This document shows, one piece after another, positions 10,615-18,839 of a stretch of DNA of 64,000 nucleotides. Under the pieces are notes generated by a model. That model was not told the DNA's origin. It searched no databases and was given only the letters and a program-made list of their open reading frames with translations. Within the stretch, counting starts at the first letter, position 1; the number at the start of each line of letters is the position of its first letter. Position numbers and translations under genes: made by a program. Origin of the DNA: Pseudoflavonifractor sp. 524-17 (GTDB taxonomy: Bacteria > Bacillota > Clostridia > Oscillospirales > Oscillospiraceae); assembly GCF_009935845.1 (NCBI RefSeq), contig NZ_QWEK01000012.1:62001-126000 (forward strand), in the 5' to 3' direction.

Positions 10615-11940
10615 TCAGAACAGGACAACGTCCATATCTTTCTCCATATTATACCCTATTTGCGTCAAATATGCGATAGTTTTTTTTGTGATCCGCTCCC
10701 CTGGGGCCAAAACGGGGACGCCGGGGGGATAAGGGGCCGCCTGTTCCCCGGCGATCTCCCCCGCCGCGCGGGCCAGGGGGATGGATTTTTTGCCGGCGAA
10801 GCGGGCCGCTCTGGGGGGGAGGACCACCTGGGGCTCCGGCGGCGGGGGGAGGGGCGGGAGCGGGCCGGAGGGTTGTCCCCGCAGCACCTGGGCCAGGGCG
10901 GCGGAGAGTCGGTAAAAGTCCTCCGGGGCGTCGGCGGCGGTGCAGATGAAGACCAGATGCCGGCGGTCGGCCATCTCGGGATAGACGCCCAGGGCCTCCA
11001 GCTTTTCCTGAGCGTCAAAGCCGTCAGAACAGCGGATGGCCAGCCGGAGGGGGTCCAGCTTCAGGCCCGGGCCGGTGAGGGCGGGAAACCGCCGGCGCAG
11101 GAAGGCGGCCTGTTCTGCGGCGGCGGAGAGCGCCTGCTGTCCCTCGTCTTCCATCCAGGCCCGGGCGGCGTCCAAAGCCGCCATCATCAGATAGGAGGGG
11201 GAGGAGCTGCCGAAGAGAGCGGCGGCTTTCTGCATCTCCCCAAAGGGAAAGGTGCTGGAGAAGAGGAGGGCGGACTGTCCCGGGGCGGGGAGGGTCTTGT
11301 GGGCGGAGACCACCGCCGCATCGGCGGCGGACAGATCCCAATCTCCCAAAAAGGGGAGGTGGGCCCCGTGGGCCCCGTCCACCAGAAGGAGGGCATGATG
11401 TGCATGAACCGCGGCGGCAATGGCGGGAACATCGGAGCAGATCCCATAATAAGTGGGGGAGGTAATACAGACGGTTTTAATTTCCGGGTGGCATGTGAGG
11501 TACTTGTCCACTGCCTGTGGAGAAATTGGGCCAAAAAGGGCCTCCTCCTCCAGCCAGGGGCGGCAGAGGTAGTGGGGGTGCAGATCCATCAGGGCCAGGG
11601 CGTTGTAGACGCAGCGGTGGCAGCCCCGGTCGATGAGCACGGCTTCTCCCGGACGGCAGGCGAGGGCGAAGGCGGCCAGCATCCCCTGGGTGGTCCCGCC
11701 GGTGAGGAAGAGGCAGTGCTCCGCGCGGAAGGCCGCGGCCCAGAGATCTTCCGCCGCCCGAATGGGCCCGCCCGTTCCGAAGAGATCCCCGGTGGGCGGG
11801 AGCTCGGTGAAGTCCAGAGGGGCGGCGGCGCTCAGCTCCGCCAGAGGGAGAAACTTGCCCTTGTGCCCCGGCATGTGCATCCGCAGGGGGTGCGCGGCGG
11901 CGAAGGTCCGCAGGGCGTCCGCCAGAGGAGTGTCTGTCAT
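10615..11940 (-). CDS. PLP-dependent Orn/Lys/Arg decarboxylase family protein (YaaO-like)
   Basis: A 441-residue fold-type I aminotransferase-like decarboxylase, shorter than the large inducible enzymes. The N-terminal MHMPGHKGK and LTGGTTQGMLAA, the Asp of LLVDGAHGAHLPF and the cofactor lysine of SAHKTLPAPGQSA are all present. The substrate (arginine, lysine or ornithine) cannot be told from sequence; B. subtilis YaaO sits in the same neighbourhood. ATG 11940 follows GAGG by 8 bases. Unlike in B. subtilis, no tmk or yaaR gene lies between this gene, darA and holB. Confidence 0.85.
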   Translation of the reverse strand: MTDTPLADALRTFAAAHPLRMHMPGHKGKFLPLAELSAAAPLDFTELPPTGDLFGTGGPIRAAEDLWAAAFRAEHCLFLTGGTTQGMLAAFALACRPGEAVLIDRGCHRCVYNALALMDLHPHYLCRPWLEEEALFGPISPQAVDKYLTCHPEIKTVCITSPTYYGICSDVPAIAAAVHAHHALLLVDGAHGAHLPFLGDWDLSAADAAVVSAHKTLPAPGQSALLFSSTFPFGEMQKAAALFGSSSPSYLMMAALDAARAWMEDEGQQALSAAAEQAAFLRRRFPALTGPGLKLDPLRLAIRCSDGFDAQEKLEALGVYPEMADRRHLVFICTAADAPEDFYRLSAALAQVLRGQPSGPLPPLPPPPEPQVVLPPRAARFAGKKSIPLARAAGEIAGEQAAPYPPGVPVLAPGERITKKTIAYLTQIGYNMEKDMDVVLF

Positions 11941-11972
11941 GGAGATAACCTCGTTTCTGTGGTGTGAAGACG

Positions 11973-12024
11973 AAAAAAGAACACTTATCCACCACATCCT
12001 GTGGAAAAGACGGGGGATAAGTGT
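11973..12024 (-). terminator. Terminator-like hairpin downstream of spoIIID
   Basis: Arms ACACTTATCC (11981-11990) and GGATAAGTGT (12015-12024) pair, with an inner CCACA/TGTGG stem. On the minus strand a T6 run (11978-11973) follows. It would end spoIIID transcripts before the decarboxylase gene. Confidence 0.55.
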
Positions 12025-12055
12025 AAAACTTCAGGGGAGAGCTACCCTTGATCCG

Positions 12056-12310
12056 TCAAAAAGCCTGCTTTTTGTATTTATTACGGGTGGCAATGCCGCC
12101 CCGAATATGCCGTTCCGCTTTGTTGGCATCCAAAACGTCTTTGACCTGGAGGTAGAGGGGATGGTTAAAGCCAGGTAAACGCTCGCTGAGATCTTTATGT
12201 ACGGTAGACTTGCTGATGCCGAATTTTTGGGCGGCGGTGCGAACCGTGGCCTTGTTTTCTATGATGTAAAGCGCCAGCTGGCAGGCGCGCTCCTCAATGT
12301 TCCCTTTCAA
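12056..12310 (-). CDS. spoIIID: Sporulation transcriptional regulator SpoIIID
   Basis: DNA-binding regulator of mother-cell sporulation genes (sigma-E and sigma-K stages). The 84-residue product has the helix-turn-helix VRTAAQKFGISKSTVHKDLSERLP and the basic C-terminal helix with HIRGGIATRNKYKK, which matches the known family closely. The start is TTG at 12310, with GGGAG about 10 bases upstream; the longer frame from 12430 adds residues foreign to SpoIIID. It follows the M23 protein gene as in the spoIIQ-spoIIID pair of Bacillus. Confidence 0.92.
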   Translation of the reverse strand: MKGNIEERACQLALYIIENKATVRTAAQKFGISKSTVHKDLSERLPGFNHPLYLQVKDVLDANKAERHIRGGIATRNKYKKQAF

Positions 12311-12438
12311 ACCGCAACACTCCCAACAATGGTTTCTCACTGTGGGATATATATGCCAAACAGGGAGGGGACATGACAGACAGCGCACAAGCCGGGCCCG
12401 CTTACAGCAGACCCGGCTTTGATTGTACACAGAGATGG

Positions 12439-13926
12439 TTAGAAATAATTGTAGGGACTGACTACGCTGCCGTTGAAGTGGACCTCAAAATGGCAGTGGG
12501 AGCCGGTAGAGCGGCCGGTGGACCCGGCCCGGGCGATGGTCTGGCCCTGGTAGACCTTGTCCCCCACGCTGACCAGCAGGCTGGAGTTGTGGGCGTAGTA
12601 GCTCTCCCGGCCGTCGCCGTGGTTGATGATGACCAGCTTGCCGTAGGTGCCCTGCCAGCCGGCAAAGGTGACGGTGCCGCCGTCCGCCGCGGATATGCTG
12701 GTGCCGTAGGGCACGGCGATGTCAATGCCCCGATGGAAGCTGTAGGAGTTGAAGATGGAGCGGTAGCCGTAGTTAGAGGTAATGTGGCCGTGGACGGGCC
12801 AGATAAAGTAGCCCTTGGGCAGCCAGGTGGGGCGCTCCTTGGTGCCCACCGCCACCACCTTCTCCGTGGGCTGGGTAAGCACGGTGGTACTGGTGATGGT
12901 ACGCTCCTTCTCCTTGCCGTTGATGTAAGTAATGTTGGCGCAGACGCTCTGGCTGCCCTCGGCGCCGGCGTCTATTACCCGGCGCTCGCCTTTATACATG
13001 GAGCTGTCCTCCACCTCCCGGACGGAGGGCGCGATGGGCTCCGTATAAGTGACGCTGTCCACCGTACGTACGGACAGCATGGGGATCTCCTCTTTGATGT
13101 TGAGGACCTGGCCGATCATCAGCATATCAATGTCGATGCCGGGGTTGAGATCCTCCAGCTCAGACATGGTCATGTCGTTGGCGAAGGCCAGGGCCATGAA
13201 GGTGTCCCCCTTCTGGACCTCATAGGTAGTCTGGCCGTTGGTATTGGTGGACAGGACCGCCCGCATGGCGTCCACATCCTGCTCCACATCGGAGGAGATG
13301 TACTCCCAGGTGATGGTCACGTCGTCCACAAAGGAGGCGGAGACGGTGTCCTCCGTCTCATACGCCGCCTGGAAGGAGTGCAGCAGGTCGGTAATGGTGG
13401 CCTTATCCGTGGCGGCGCCGATGATCTGGCCGTCTACAGACAAAACATAGCTCTTCATCACCTCGCCCACCCGGTCGAAGAGGTAGGGCTCCAAGGTGGA
13501 GGCGGAAGGCACGGCGCCCCGCTGGGACAGGGCGAAGGAGTAGGTAACTTCCCCGTCCATCTTATAGGAGTAACCCAAGATATCGCTGGCTCTGGCCTCT
13601 ACCCGGGCCACGGCGGCCTCAAAGTCGGCGGGGCTGTGTACCACGCCGATGGGCACGCCGTCCAAGGATACCTGATAGCTGGGGACATAGACGGTATTCA
13701 CCACCGCGGCAATGCCAGCCACCGTGGCGATGGCCAGAAAGACCGTGGGGTTGAAAGAGCGGAACCAGGAGGGAATGGCGTCCAGCCGGCGCATCAGACC
13801 GGGGTGTGTCTGCATAAAGCGCTCCGCCCGGCTGGCCAGGAGGTCGCCCCAGGCGCGCAGATCTGCCCTCGGCATGGGCTTGTCTTGATTTTGAATGACA
13901 CGGGGCTGATACAGACGCTCATCCAT
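12439..13926 (-). CDS. Membrane-anchored M23 peptidase with LysM and G5 domains (SpoIIQ-like context)
   Basis: A 495-residue protein: cytoplasmic N-terminus, one membrane segment (FLAIATVAGIAAVVNTVYV, about residues 65-83), a helical region, LysM (YEVQKGDTFMALAFAND), a G5-like domain (about residues 300-370), and a C-terminal LytM/M23 domain. The zinc residues look intact (HRGIDIA and HCHFEVH), so it may cut peptidoglycan, whereas B. subtilis SpoIIQ has lost a ligand. Its place before spoIIID suggests a role at the engulfment membrane; that is inference. ATG 13926 follows GGGAGG by 8 bases. Confidence 0.85.
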   Translation of the reverse strand: MDERLYQPRVIQNQDKPMPRADLRAWGDLLASRAERFMQTHPGLMRRLDAIPSWFRSFNPTVFLAIATVAGIAAVVNTVYVPSYQVSLDGVPIGVVHSPADFEAAVARVEARASDILGYSYKMDGEVTYSFALSQRGAVPSASTLEPYLFDRVGEVMKSYVLSVDGQIIGAATDKATITDLLHSFQAAYETEDTVSASFVDDVTITWEYISSDVEQDVDAMRAVLSTNTNGQTTYEVQKGDTFMALAFANDMTMSELEDLNPGIDIDMLMIGQVLNIKEEIPMLSVRTVDSVTYTEPIAPSVREVEDSSMYKGERRVIDAGAEGSQSVCANITYINGKEKERTITSTTVLTQPTEKVVAVGTKERPTWLPKGYFIWPVHGHITSNYGYRSIFNSYSFHRGIDIAVPYGTSISAADGGTVTFAGWQGTYGKLVIINHGDGRESYYAHNSSLLVSVGDKVYQGQTIARAGSTGRSTGSHCHFEVHFNGSVVSPYNYF

Positions 13927-13987
13927 TGAGGTGGCCTCCCTACAGAAACAAACTGGAATCAAATATTACAATTCGGTTACAAACGAT

Positions 13988-14016
13988 AGTCTACACTGTT
14001 TTCTGATGTTCGTCAA
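13988..14016 (-). promoter_or_regulatory. Possible promoter of the M23 gene
   Basis: On the minus strand TTGACG (14016-14011), a 17-base spacer and TAGACT (13993-13988) lie about 60 bases before the ATG. A sporulation sigma factor could act instead; I see no clear sigma-F or sigma-G site. Confidence 0.4.
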
Positions 14017-14104
14017 CCCTTTTTTACCCACTTTTTTGAAAAGGGACACAAAACACAGGGAAGAGGGGGGAAAACTCAATTTCTCCCCGGCGGATGGAAG
14101 GCGG

Positions 14105-14143
14105 AAAAAGCTGTGTGCCCCAGACTGGTCCGGGGCACACAGC
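14105..14143 (-). terminator. Terminator of aspS
   Basis: GCTGTGTGCCCC (14110-14121) pairs with GGGGCACACAGC (14132-14143), and a T5 run follows on the minus strand. It lies 8 bases after the aspS stop. Confidence 0.85.
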
Positions 14144-14150
14144 GTGTTTG

Positions 14151-15950
14151 TTATTGGGGAATGGACTCCTCTGTCTTGGTGCAGGCGATGTTCAGCTCGT
14201 CCAGCTGCTTCTGCTCCACCGCGCCGGGTGCGCCCATCATCAGGTCCTGGGCGTTTTTGTTCATGGGGAAGGGGATGATCTCCCGGATGGACTCCTCTCC
14301 GGCCAGGAGCATGACCATCCGGTCCACCCCGGGGGCGATGCCGGCGTGGGGGGGCGCGCCGTAGGTGAAGGCGTTATACATGGCGGGGAACTTGGCCTTC
14401 ACGTCCTCCTCGCCCAGGCGGACCAGCTGGAAGGCCTCGATCATAATCTCCGGGTCGTGGTTGCGCACCGCGCCGGAGGAGAGTTCCACTCCGTTGCATA
14501 CCAGGTCGTACTGGAAGGCGGTGATGGACAGGGGGTCCACCGCACCGGCGGCGGCTTTTTTCAAAATTTCCAGCCCGCCGTTGGGCATGGAGAAGGGGTT
14601 GTGGCAGAACTCCAGCTGCCCCGACTCCTCCCCAATTTCGTACATGGGGAAGTCCACGATCCAGCAGAATTCATACCGCCCCTTGTCAAAATGCTCCGGA
14701 CAGAGGGGGGCCAGCATTTTAATCAGCACACCGGCGGTCTTCTGGGCGGTGAGCTTCTTCCCGGCGGTGAGGCCGACAAAGGTGTTGGGCTGGAGCTCCA
14801 GATCGGCAATCACCTGCTCTTTGCGCTCCTGGAGGAATTTGGAGATCCCTCCCACCAGCTCACCCTTCTCGTCCAGGCGGAACCAGTAGACCTTCTCCCC
14901 GGCCTGGACCTCCACATCGGCGCACAGCTTGTCAATCTGCTTGCGGGTGGCGGCAAAGCCGGGGACGGGGACGGCCTTGACCACAGCGCCGGCAAAGGGA
15001 CCGAAGCCGCAGCTGTCCATTACCGCCGTGGCGTCTTTGAGGGTGAGGCCGATGCGCAGGTCGGGCTTGTCGGTGCCGTAGGTGTCCATGGCGTCCAGGT
15101 AGGACAGGCGGCGGAAGGGGGCGGCGGAGGCGGTGTTGTACTTGCCGTACTTGGCGAAAATGGGGGGGAGCACCTCCTCCAGCACGGCGAATACGTCCTC
15201 CTGGCCGGCGAAGGCCATCTCCATGTCCAGCTGGTAGAACTCCCCGGGGGAGCGGTCTCCCCGGGCGTCCTCGTCCCGGAAGCAGGGGGCGATCTGGAAG
15301 TATTTGTCGAAGCCGGAGGCCATCAGAAGCTGCTTGAACTGCTGGGGGGCCTGGGGCAGGGCGTAAAATTTGCCGGGGTGCTTCCGGCTGGGCACCAGGT
15401 AGTCCCGGGCCCCCTCGGGGGAGGAGGCGGTGAGGATGGGGGTGGTGATCTCCAAAAAGCCGTGCTCGATCATGGCGGCGCGGAGGGCGGCCACCACCTG
15501 GCAGCGCAGGACGATATTCTGCTTTACCTCGGGATTGCGCAGGTCCAGATAGCGGTATTTCAGGCGGTTGGACTCGTCGGCCTCCCGGCTGCGGTTGATG
15601 GGGAAGGGGAGCTCGTTGTGCCGGCAGCGGCCCAGCACCTCAATTTTGGCGGGGACCACCTCAATGTCGCCGGTGGGCAGCTTGGGGTTCTTGCTGTCCC
15701 GCTCCCGGACCACCCCCTCCACGGCAATGGTGGACTCCTTGTTCAGCCCCTTCACCGCCGCCATCATGTCCTCGGTCTCAATGACGATCTGGGTGGTGCC
15801 GTAGAAATCCCGGAGGACCAGGAAGGCTAAATTCTGTCCCACCTCCCGGATGTTCTCCAGAAAGCCCGCCAGGGTGACGGTCTGTCCCACGTGCTCCATG
15901 CGCAGCTCGCCGCAGGTGCGGGTGCGGTACGCGGTGTGTGTCTGGTTCAT
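14151..15950 (-). CDS. aspS: Aspartyl-tRNA synthetase
   Basis: Charges tRNA-Asp with aspartate; 599 residues, the usual length for the bacterial-type enzyme with a GAD insertion. N-terminal OB fold (VTLAGFLENIREVGQNLAFL), class II motif 2 (IAPCFRDEDARGDRSPGEFYQLDMEMAF) and motif 3 (PHAGIAPGVDRMVMLL) are intact. GGAG precedes the ATG. It is the last gene of the hisS-SLH-aspS run, 81 bases after the SLH gene, and probably shares control by the T-box in front of hisS. The C-terminal features do not settle whether it also charges tRNA-Asn. Confidence 0.95.
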   Translation of the reverse strand: MNQTHTAYRTRTCGELRMEHVGQTVTLAGFLENIREVGQNLAFLVLRDFYGTTQIVIETEDMMAAVKGLNKESTIAVEGVVRERDSKNPKLPTGDIEVVPAKIEVLGRCRHNELPFPINRSREADESNRLKYRYLDLRNPEVKQNIVLRCQVVAALRAAMIEHGFLEITTPILTASSPEGARDYLVPSRKHPGKFYALPQAPQQFKQLLMASGFDKYFQIAPCFRDEDARGDRSPGEFYQLDMEMAFAGQEDVFAVLEEVLPPIFAKYGKYNTASAAPFRRLSYLDAMDTYGTDKPDLRIGLTLKDATAVMDSCGFGPFAGAVVKAVPVPGFAATRKQIDKLCADVEVQAGEKVYWFRLDEKGELVGGISKFLQERKEQVIADLELQPNTFVGLTAGKKLTAQKTAGVLIKMLAPLCPEHFDKGRYEFCWIVDFPMYEIGEESGQLEFCHNPFSMPNGGLEILKKAAAGAVDPLSITAFQYDLVCNGVELSSGAVRNHDPEIMIEAFQLVRLGEEDVKAKFPAMYNAFTYGAPPHAGIAPGVDRMVMLLAGEESIREIIPFPMNKNAQDLMMGAPGAVEQKQLDELNIACTKTEESIPQ

Positions 15951-16031
15951 AAGATCAACTCCAATTTGTAATATAGCAGTTTAAAAATCTGGTCTGTGTT
16001 TTAAAGAGAGAGCGGATCGGGGGAAGAGGCC

Positions 16032-16676
16032 CTAAAAGCCGGCGACCAGCCGCAGCTCCGGCCGGACAATCCGGGCCAGGATGGCGGCCCCCTCCGCCCG
16101 GGTGAGGACCTCCTCCCCGGCGAAGGCGCCCCGGCTGTCCCGGCCGGCGAGAATCCCGGCCCGGTAGAAGGCCAGCACGGCGGGGGCCTCGGTGTCCGGT
16201 GGGGGCGGGATATCGTTGATGGGGGAGAGGCATTCCTCCGGCAGGACCGCGGCCAGGAGCGTTACGAACTCCAGCCGGGTGGCAGGGGCCTCCCCGTCGG
16301 GGAGAGAGATTCCCAGCTCCTCCAGGTAGTCCATATGGTGCTGATACCAGGGCAGGCCGGGGTTGGGGACGGGCGGGGGAATGGGAATGCCGGTGAGGGC
16401 TTCATTCATCGGGGCGGCTATGGCGGCGATCTCCCCCACGGTGAGGGCCTGCCAGGGGCGGAATTCTCCCTCCATGCCCCGCATCAGCCCCACTTCACAG
16501 CAGACAGCGGCGGCAGTGTGGAACCAGTCCGCCTCTGTCACGTCGGTATAGCCGGGGCATTCGTACCCGGCGGGAAAGAGGTCCGCCATGGACCTGTCCC
16601 GGGGCGGAAGTGCCTCCGCTGCCAGGGCGGGGACCGAGAGGCAGAGGGCCAGGATCAGGGCGGCGATCCCTTTCAT
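16032..16676 (-). CDS. Small secreted SLH-domain protein
   Basis: A 214-residue protein with a signal peptide (MKGIAALILALCLSVPALAA) and SLH-like repeats: YTDVTEADWFHTAAAVCCEVGLMRG near the start and VLAFYRAGILAGRDSRGAFAGEEVLTRAEGAAILARI at the end. SLH domains normally bind pyruvylated wall polymers. The start ATG overlaps the hisS stop by four bases (ATGA), so it is translationally coupled to a tRNA synthetase. It resembles the SLH protein at 21233-22195, including the adjacent Cys pair. Confidence 0.75.
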   Translation of the reverse strand: MKGIAALILALCLSVPALAAEALPPRDRSMADLFPAGYECPGYTDVTEADWFHTAAAVCCEVGLMRGMEGEFRPWQALTVGEIAAIAAPMNEALTGIPIPPPVPNPGLPWYQHHMDYLEELGISLPDGEAPATRLEFVTLLAAVLPEECLSPINDIPPPPDTEAPAVLAFYRAGILAGRDSRGAFAGEEVLTRAEGAAILARIVRPELRLVAGF

Positions 16677-18040
16677 GGCTGTCCCTCCGGCTCCCGGATG
16701 GGTGCGGCGGCGCTGTTTGCCGCCCGCTTCCCGGCGATCTCCAGGGCGGCCTCCTCCACGGTGAGGAGGGATTGGGCGCCGGAGGCCATGTCCTTGAGAG
16801 AGACCTTGCCCTGGGCGATCTCATCCTCCCCCAGCAGCAGCACGAAGGGGATGCCCAGCTTGTCGGCGTAGCTCATCTTCTGCTTGAACTTCTTGTTCTC
16901 GGTGTAGAGCTGTGTCCGTATTCCCGTCTGACGCAGGGCGGTGGCGGCGGCAATGGCAGGGGAGAGATCCTCCGTCATGGGCAGGACGAGCACCTCCGCA
17001 GGGGCGGTGAGTACGTCGCTGTTGAGATAGCCCTGCTCCTCCAGCACGTAGAACAGGCGGGTGAGGCCGATGGAGATTCCAACTCCGGGGAGTTTTTTAT
17101 TAGTGTAATATTCCGCCAAGTTGTCGTACCGTCCGCCGGAGCAGATGGATCCGATCTCCGGGTGGTCCAGCATGGTAGTCTCGTAGACGGTGCCGGTGTA
17201 GTAGTCCAGTCCCCGGGCGATGGTGAGGTCGATGGCAAAGTGGTCCTCGGGGACGCCGAAAGCGGACAGGTAGCGGGTGACGGCAATCAGCTCGGTGAGA
17301 CCGGCGTCGAAGCCCTCGTCTCTGCCCCGGTAGCCCTCCAGGGCGGCGAGCACCTGGGTATTGTTCCCCCGAATGGCGATAAACTTCAAAATTTCTTCCG
17401 CCTTGTCCCGGGGCACGCCGGATTCCACCAGCAGATCCCGCACCTTGTCCCCGCCGATCTTATCCAGCTTGTCCACGGTGCGCATGATCTCCGCGGCCTG
17501 CTGGGACAGGCCCAGCATGGCGTAAAAGCCGTTGAGAATTTTCCGGTTGTTCACCCGGATCTGGAACCGGCGCAGGCCCAGCGAGCAAAAGGCGTTGTAG
17601 ATAATGGCGGGGATCTCCGCCTCGTTGACGATATCCAGGCTGCCGTCGCCGATGATGTCGATGTCGGCCTGATAGAACTCCCGGAACCGGCCCCGCTGGG
17701 CGCGCTCCCCCCGGTAGACCTTGCCGATCTGGAACCGGCGGAAGGGGAAGGTAAGGGCCCCGCTGTGGAGGGCCACGTACTTGGCCAGGGGAACGGTGAG
17801 GTCAAAGCGCAGGGACAGGTCGCTGTCCCCTTTGGTGAAGCGGTAGATCTGCTTCTCCGTCTCGCCGCCGCCCTTGGCCAGCAGGACCTCGCTGGCCTCA
17901 ATGAGAGGGGTGTCCAAGGAGGTGAAGCCGTACCGGGCGTAGGTATCGCGCAGCAGCGCCGCCATCCGGTCGAACTGCGCCTGGCGGGGGGGGAGCAGCT
18001 CCATAAAGCCGGACAGGGTGCGGGGTTTGATCTGTGCCAT
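16673..18040 (-). CDS. hisS: Histidyl-tRNA synthetase
   Basis: Charges tRNA-His; 455 residues, class IIa. Motif 2 (VYRGERAQRGRFREFYQADIDIIG), the histidine-A region LTIARGLDYYTGTVYE, motif 3 SGGRYDNL with GVGISIGLTRLF, and the anticodon-binding C-terminal domain are present. The start is ATG 18040 after AAGGAGA. A T-box leader lies directly upstream, so expression should respond to uncharged tRNA. The 38 residues that an earlier in-frame ATG (18154) would add lie over the T-box terminator and are not coding. Confidence 0.95.
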   Translation of the reverse strand: MAQIKPRTLSGFMELLPPRQAQFDRMAALLRDTYARYGFTSLDTPLIEASEVLLAKGGGETEKQIYRFTKGDSDLSLRFDLTVPLAKYVALHSGALTFPFRRFQIGKVYRGERAQRGRFREFYQADIDIIGDGSLDIVNEAEIPAIIYNAFCSLGLRRFQIRVNNRKILNGFYAMLGLSQQAAEIMRTVDKLDKIGGDKVRDLLVESGVPRDKAEEILKFIAIRGNNTQVLAALEGYRGRDEGFDAGLTELIAVTRYLSAFGVPEDHFAIDLTIARGLDYYTGTVYETTMLDHPEIGSICSGGRYDNLAEYYTNKKLPGVGISIGLTRLFYVLEEQGYLNSDVLTAPAEVLVLPMTEDLSPAIAAATALRQTGIRTQLYTENKKFKQKMSYADKLGIPFVLLLGEDEIAQGKVSLKDMASGAQSLLTVEEAALEIAGKRAANSAAAPIREPEGQP

Positions 18041-18345
18041 AGGGGATTCTCCTTTTCGTTTCTTTGGATTCGGGGCGAAAGCCCGCCCCAAACAGGACAA
18101 AAACGCTTTCGTCCCAAGTATATGGGACGAAAGCGTCAGCTTCCGTGGTGCCACCCAAATTCAGCGGCCCAGTTCCGCGCCGCCCTCTGGCCTTCTGTTG
18201 CGGGAAGGGGACCGCGCCCATCTCTGGGCCCGCTGGTAGAGCCGTCTCCCCCAGTCCGGCCCGTGCGGCGCTTCCAGCCAAAGGCGCTGCTCTCTGTCCG
18301 GCGGTGTCTGAGGTACTTGCCCCGTCGCTGCGGTGCTGTCTCTAG
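18041..18345 (-). promoter_or_regulatory. T-box riboswitch leader of hisS-SLH-aspS
   Basis: The minus strand carries the T-box sequence TTTGGGTGGCACCACGG (about 18158-18142), preceded by a long structured leader with AGTA and AGAGAG...GGCTGG elements typical of Stem I, and followed by a terminator. Uncharged tRNA binding should favour the antiterminator. A GAC triplet (minus strand 18246-18244) is one candidate Asp specifier, but I cannot fold Stem I with certainty; His (CAC) is also possible. Confidence 0.85.
18097..18136 (-). terminator. T-box terminator before hisS
   Basis: ACGCTTTCGTCCCA pairs perfectly over 14 bp (18136-18123 with 18116-18103 on the minus strand), followed by T5. It competes with the T-box antiterminator just upstream. 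Confidence 0.9.
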
Positions 18346-18374
18346 ATAGTAACCCAATCCGGGGGAAAAGTCAA
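18346..18374 (-). promoter_or_regulatory. Promoter of the T-box/hisS transcript
   Basis: TTGACT (18374-18369), a 17-base spacer and TACTAT (18351-18346) on the minus strand put the transcript start near 18339, which fits a leader of about 300 bases. Confidence 0.6.
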
Positions 18375-18391
18375 CCGGAATTGGGGGGCGG

Positions 18392-18808
18392 TTACGCGGT
18401 AAAGGGCTTGGTCTTGGGGTTGATGATATCTCTCCAGTCCAGGTCGCCCCGCTCCAGGCCGTGGATGAGAATTTCCGCGGTGGCCACGTTGGTGGCGAAG
18501 GGGATGTTATACTGGTCGCACAGGCGGGTGATGTAGCGCAGCTCTGTATCCAGATCGGTGGACTGGGGATCGCAGAAGAAGAGCACCATGTCGATCTCGT
18601 TATAGGCGATGCGGGCGCCGATCTGCTGGCTGCCGCCGTGGGTGTGGGACAGGAACAGGTTGACGTTCAGACCGGTGGCCTCTGAGACCAGACGGCCGGT
18701 AGTGGCTGTGGCGCACAGAGTATGCTTGGACAGAATGCCGCAGTAGGCGATGCAGAACTGGACCATCAGCTCTTTCTTGTGGTCGTGGCTCATCAGAGCG
18801 ATATTCAT
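18392..18808 (-). CDS. mgsA: Methylglyoxal synthase-like protein with an altered active site
   Basis: MgsA turns dihydroxyacetone phosphate into methylglyoxal. The 138-residue product keeps much of the family (MNIALMSHDHKKELM, GILSKHTLCAT, QQIGARIAYNEID, FATNVATAE). The catalytic Asp of the GGDQQ motif (Asp71 in E. coli) is Ser60 here (GGSQQ), ATGTTG is ATATTG, and the His before the conserved Asp near residue 90 is missing. It may therefore be a phosphate-binding homologue with another function. It follows minD by 31 bases and is probably co-transcribed. Confidence 0.75.
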   Translation of the reverse strand: MNIALMSHDHKKELMVQFCIAYCGILSKHTLCATATTGRLVSEATGLNVNLFLSHTHGGSQQIGARIAYNEIDMVLFFCDPQSTDLDTELRYITRLCDQYNIPFATNVATAEILIHGLERGDLDWRDIINPKTKPFTA

Positions 18809-18839
18809 TGGCGTAACTCCTCCCTTTCAAAATGGTTGG

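Noticed and set aside
10381-11967. Plus-strand open frame of 528 codons
   Set aside because: It is antisense to darA and the decarboxylase; no ribosome binding site or family similarity.
11981-12008. DnaA-box-like TTATCCACC and TTTTCCACA
   Set aside because: Only two imperfect boxes, both inside a terminator stem. An origin would have more boxes and an AT-rich unwinding region beside dnaA.
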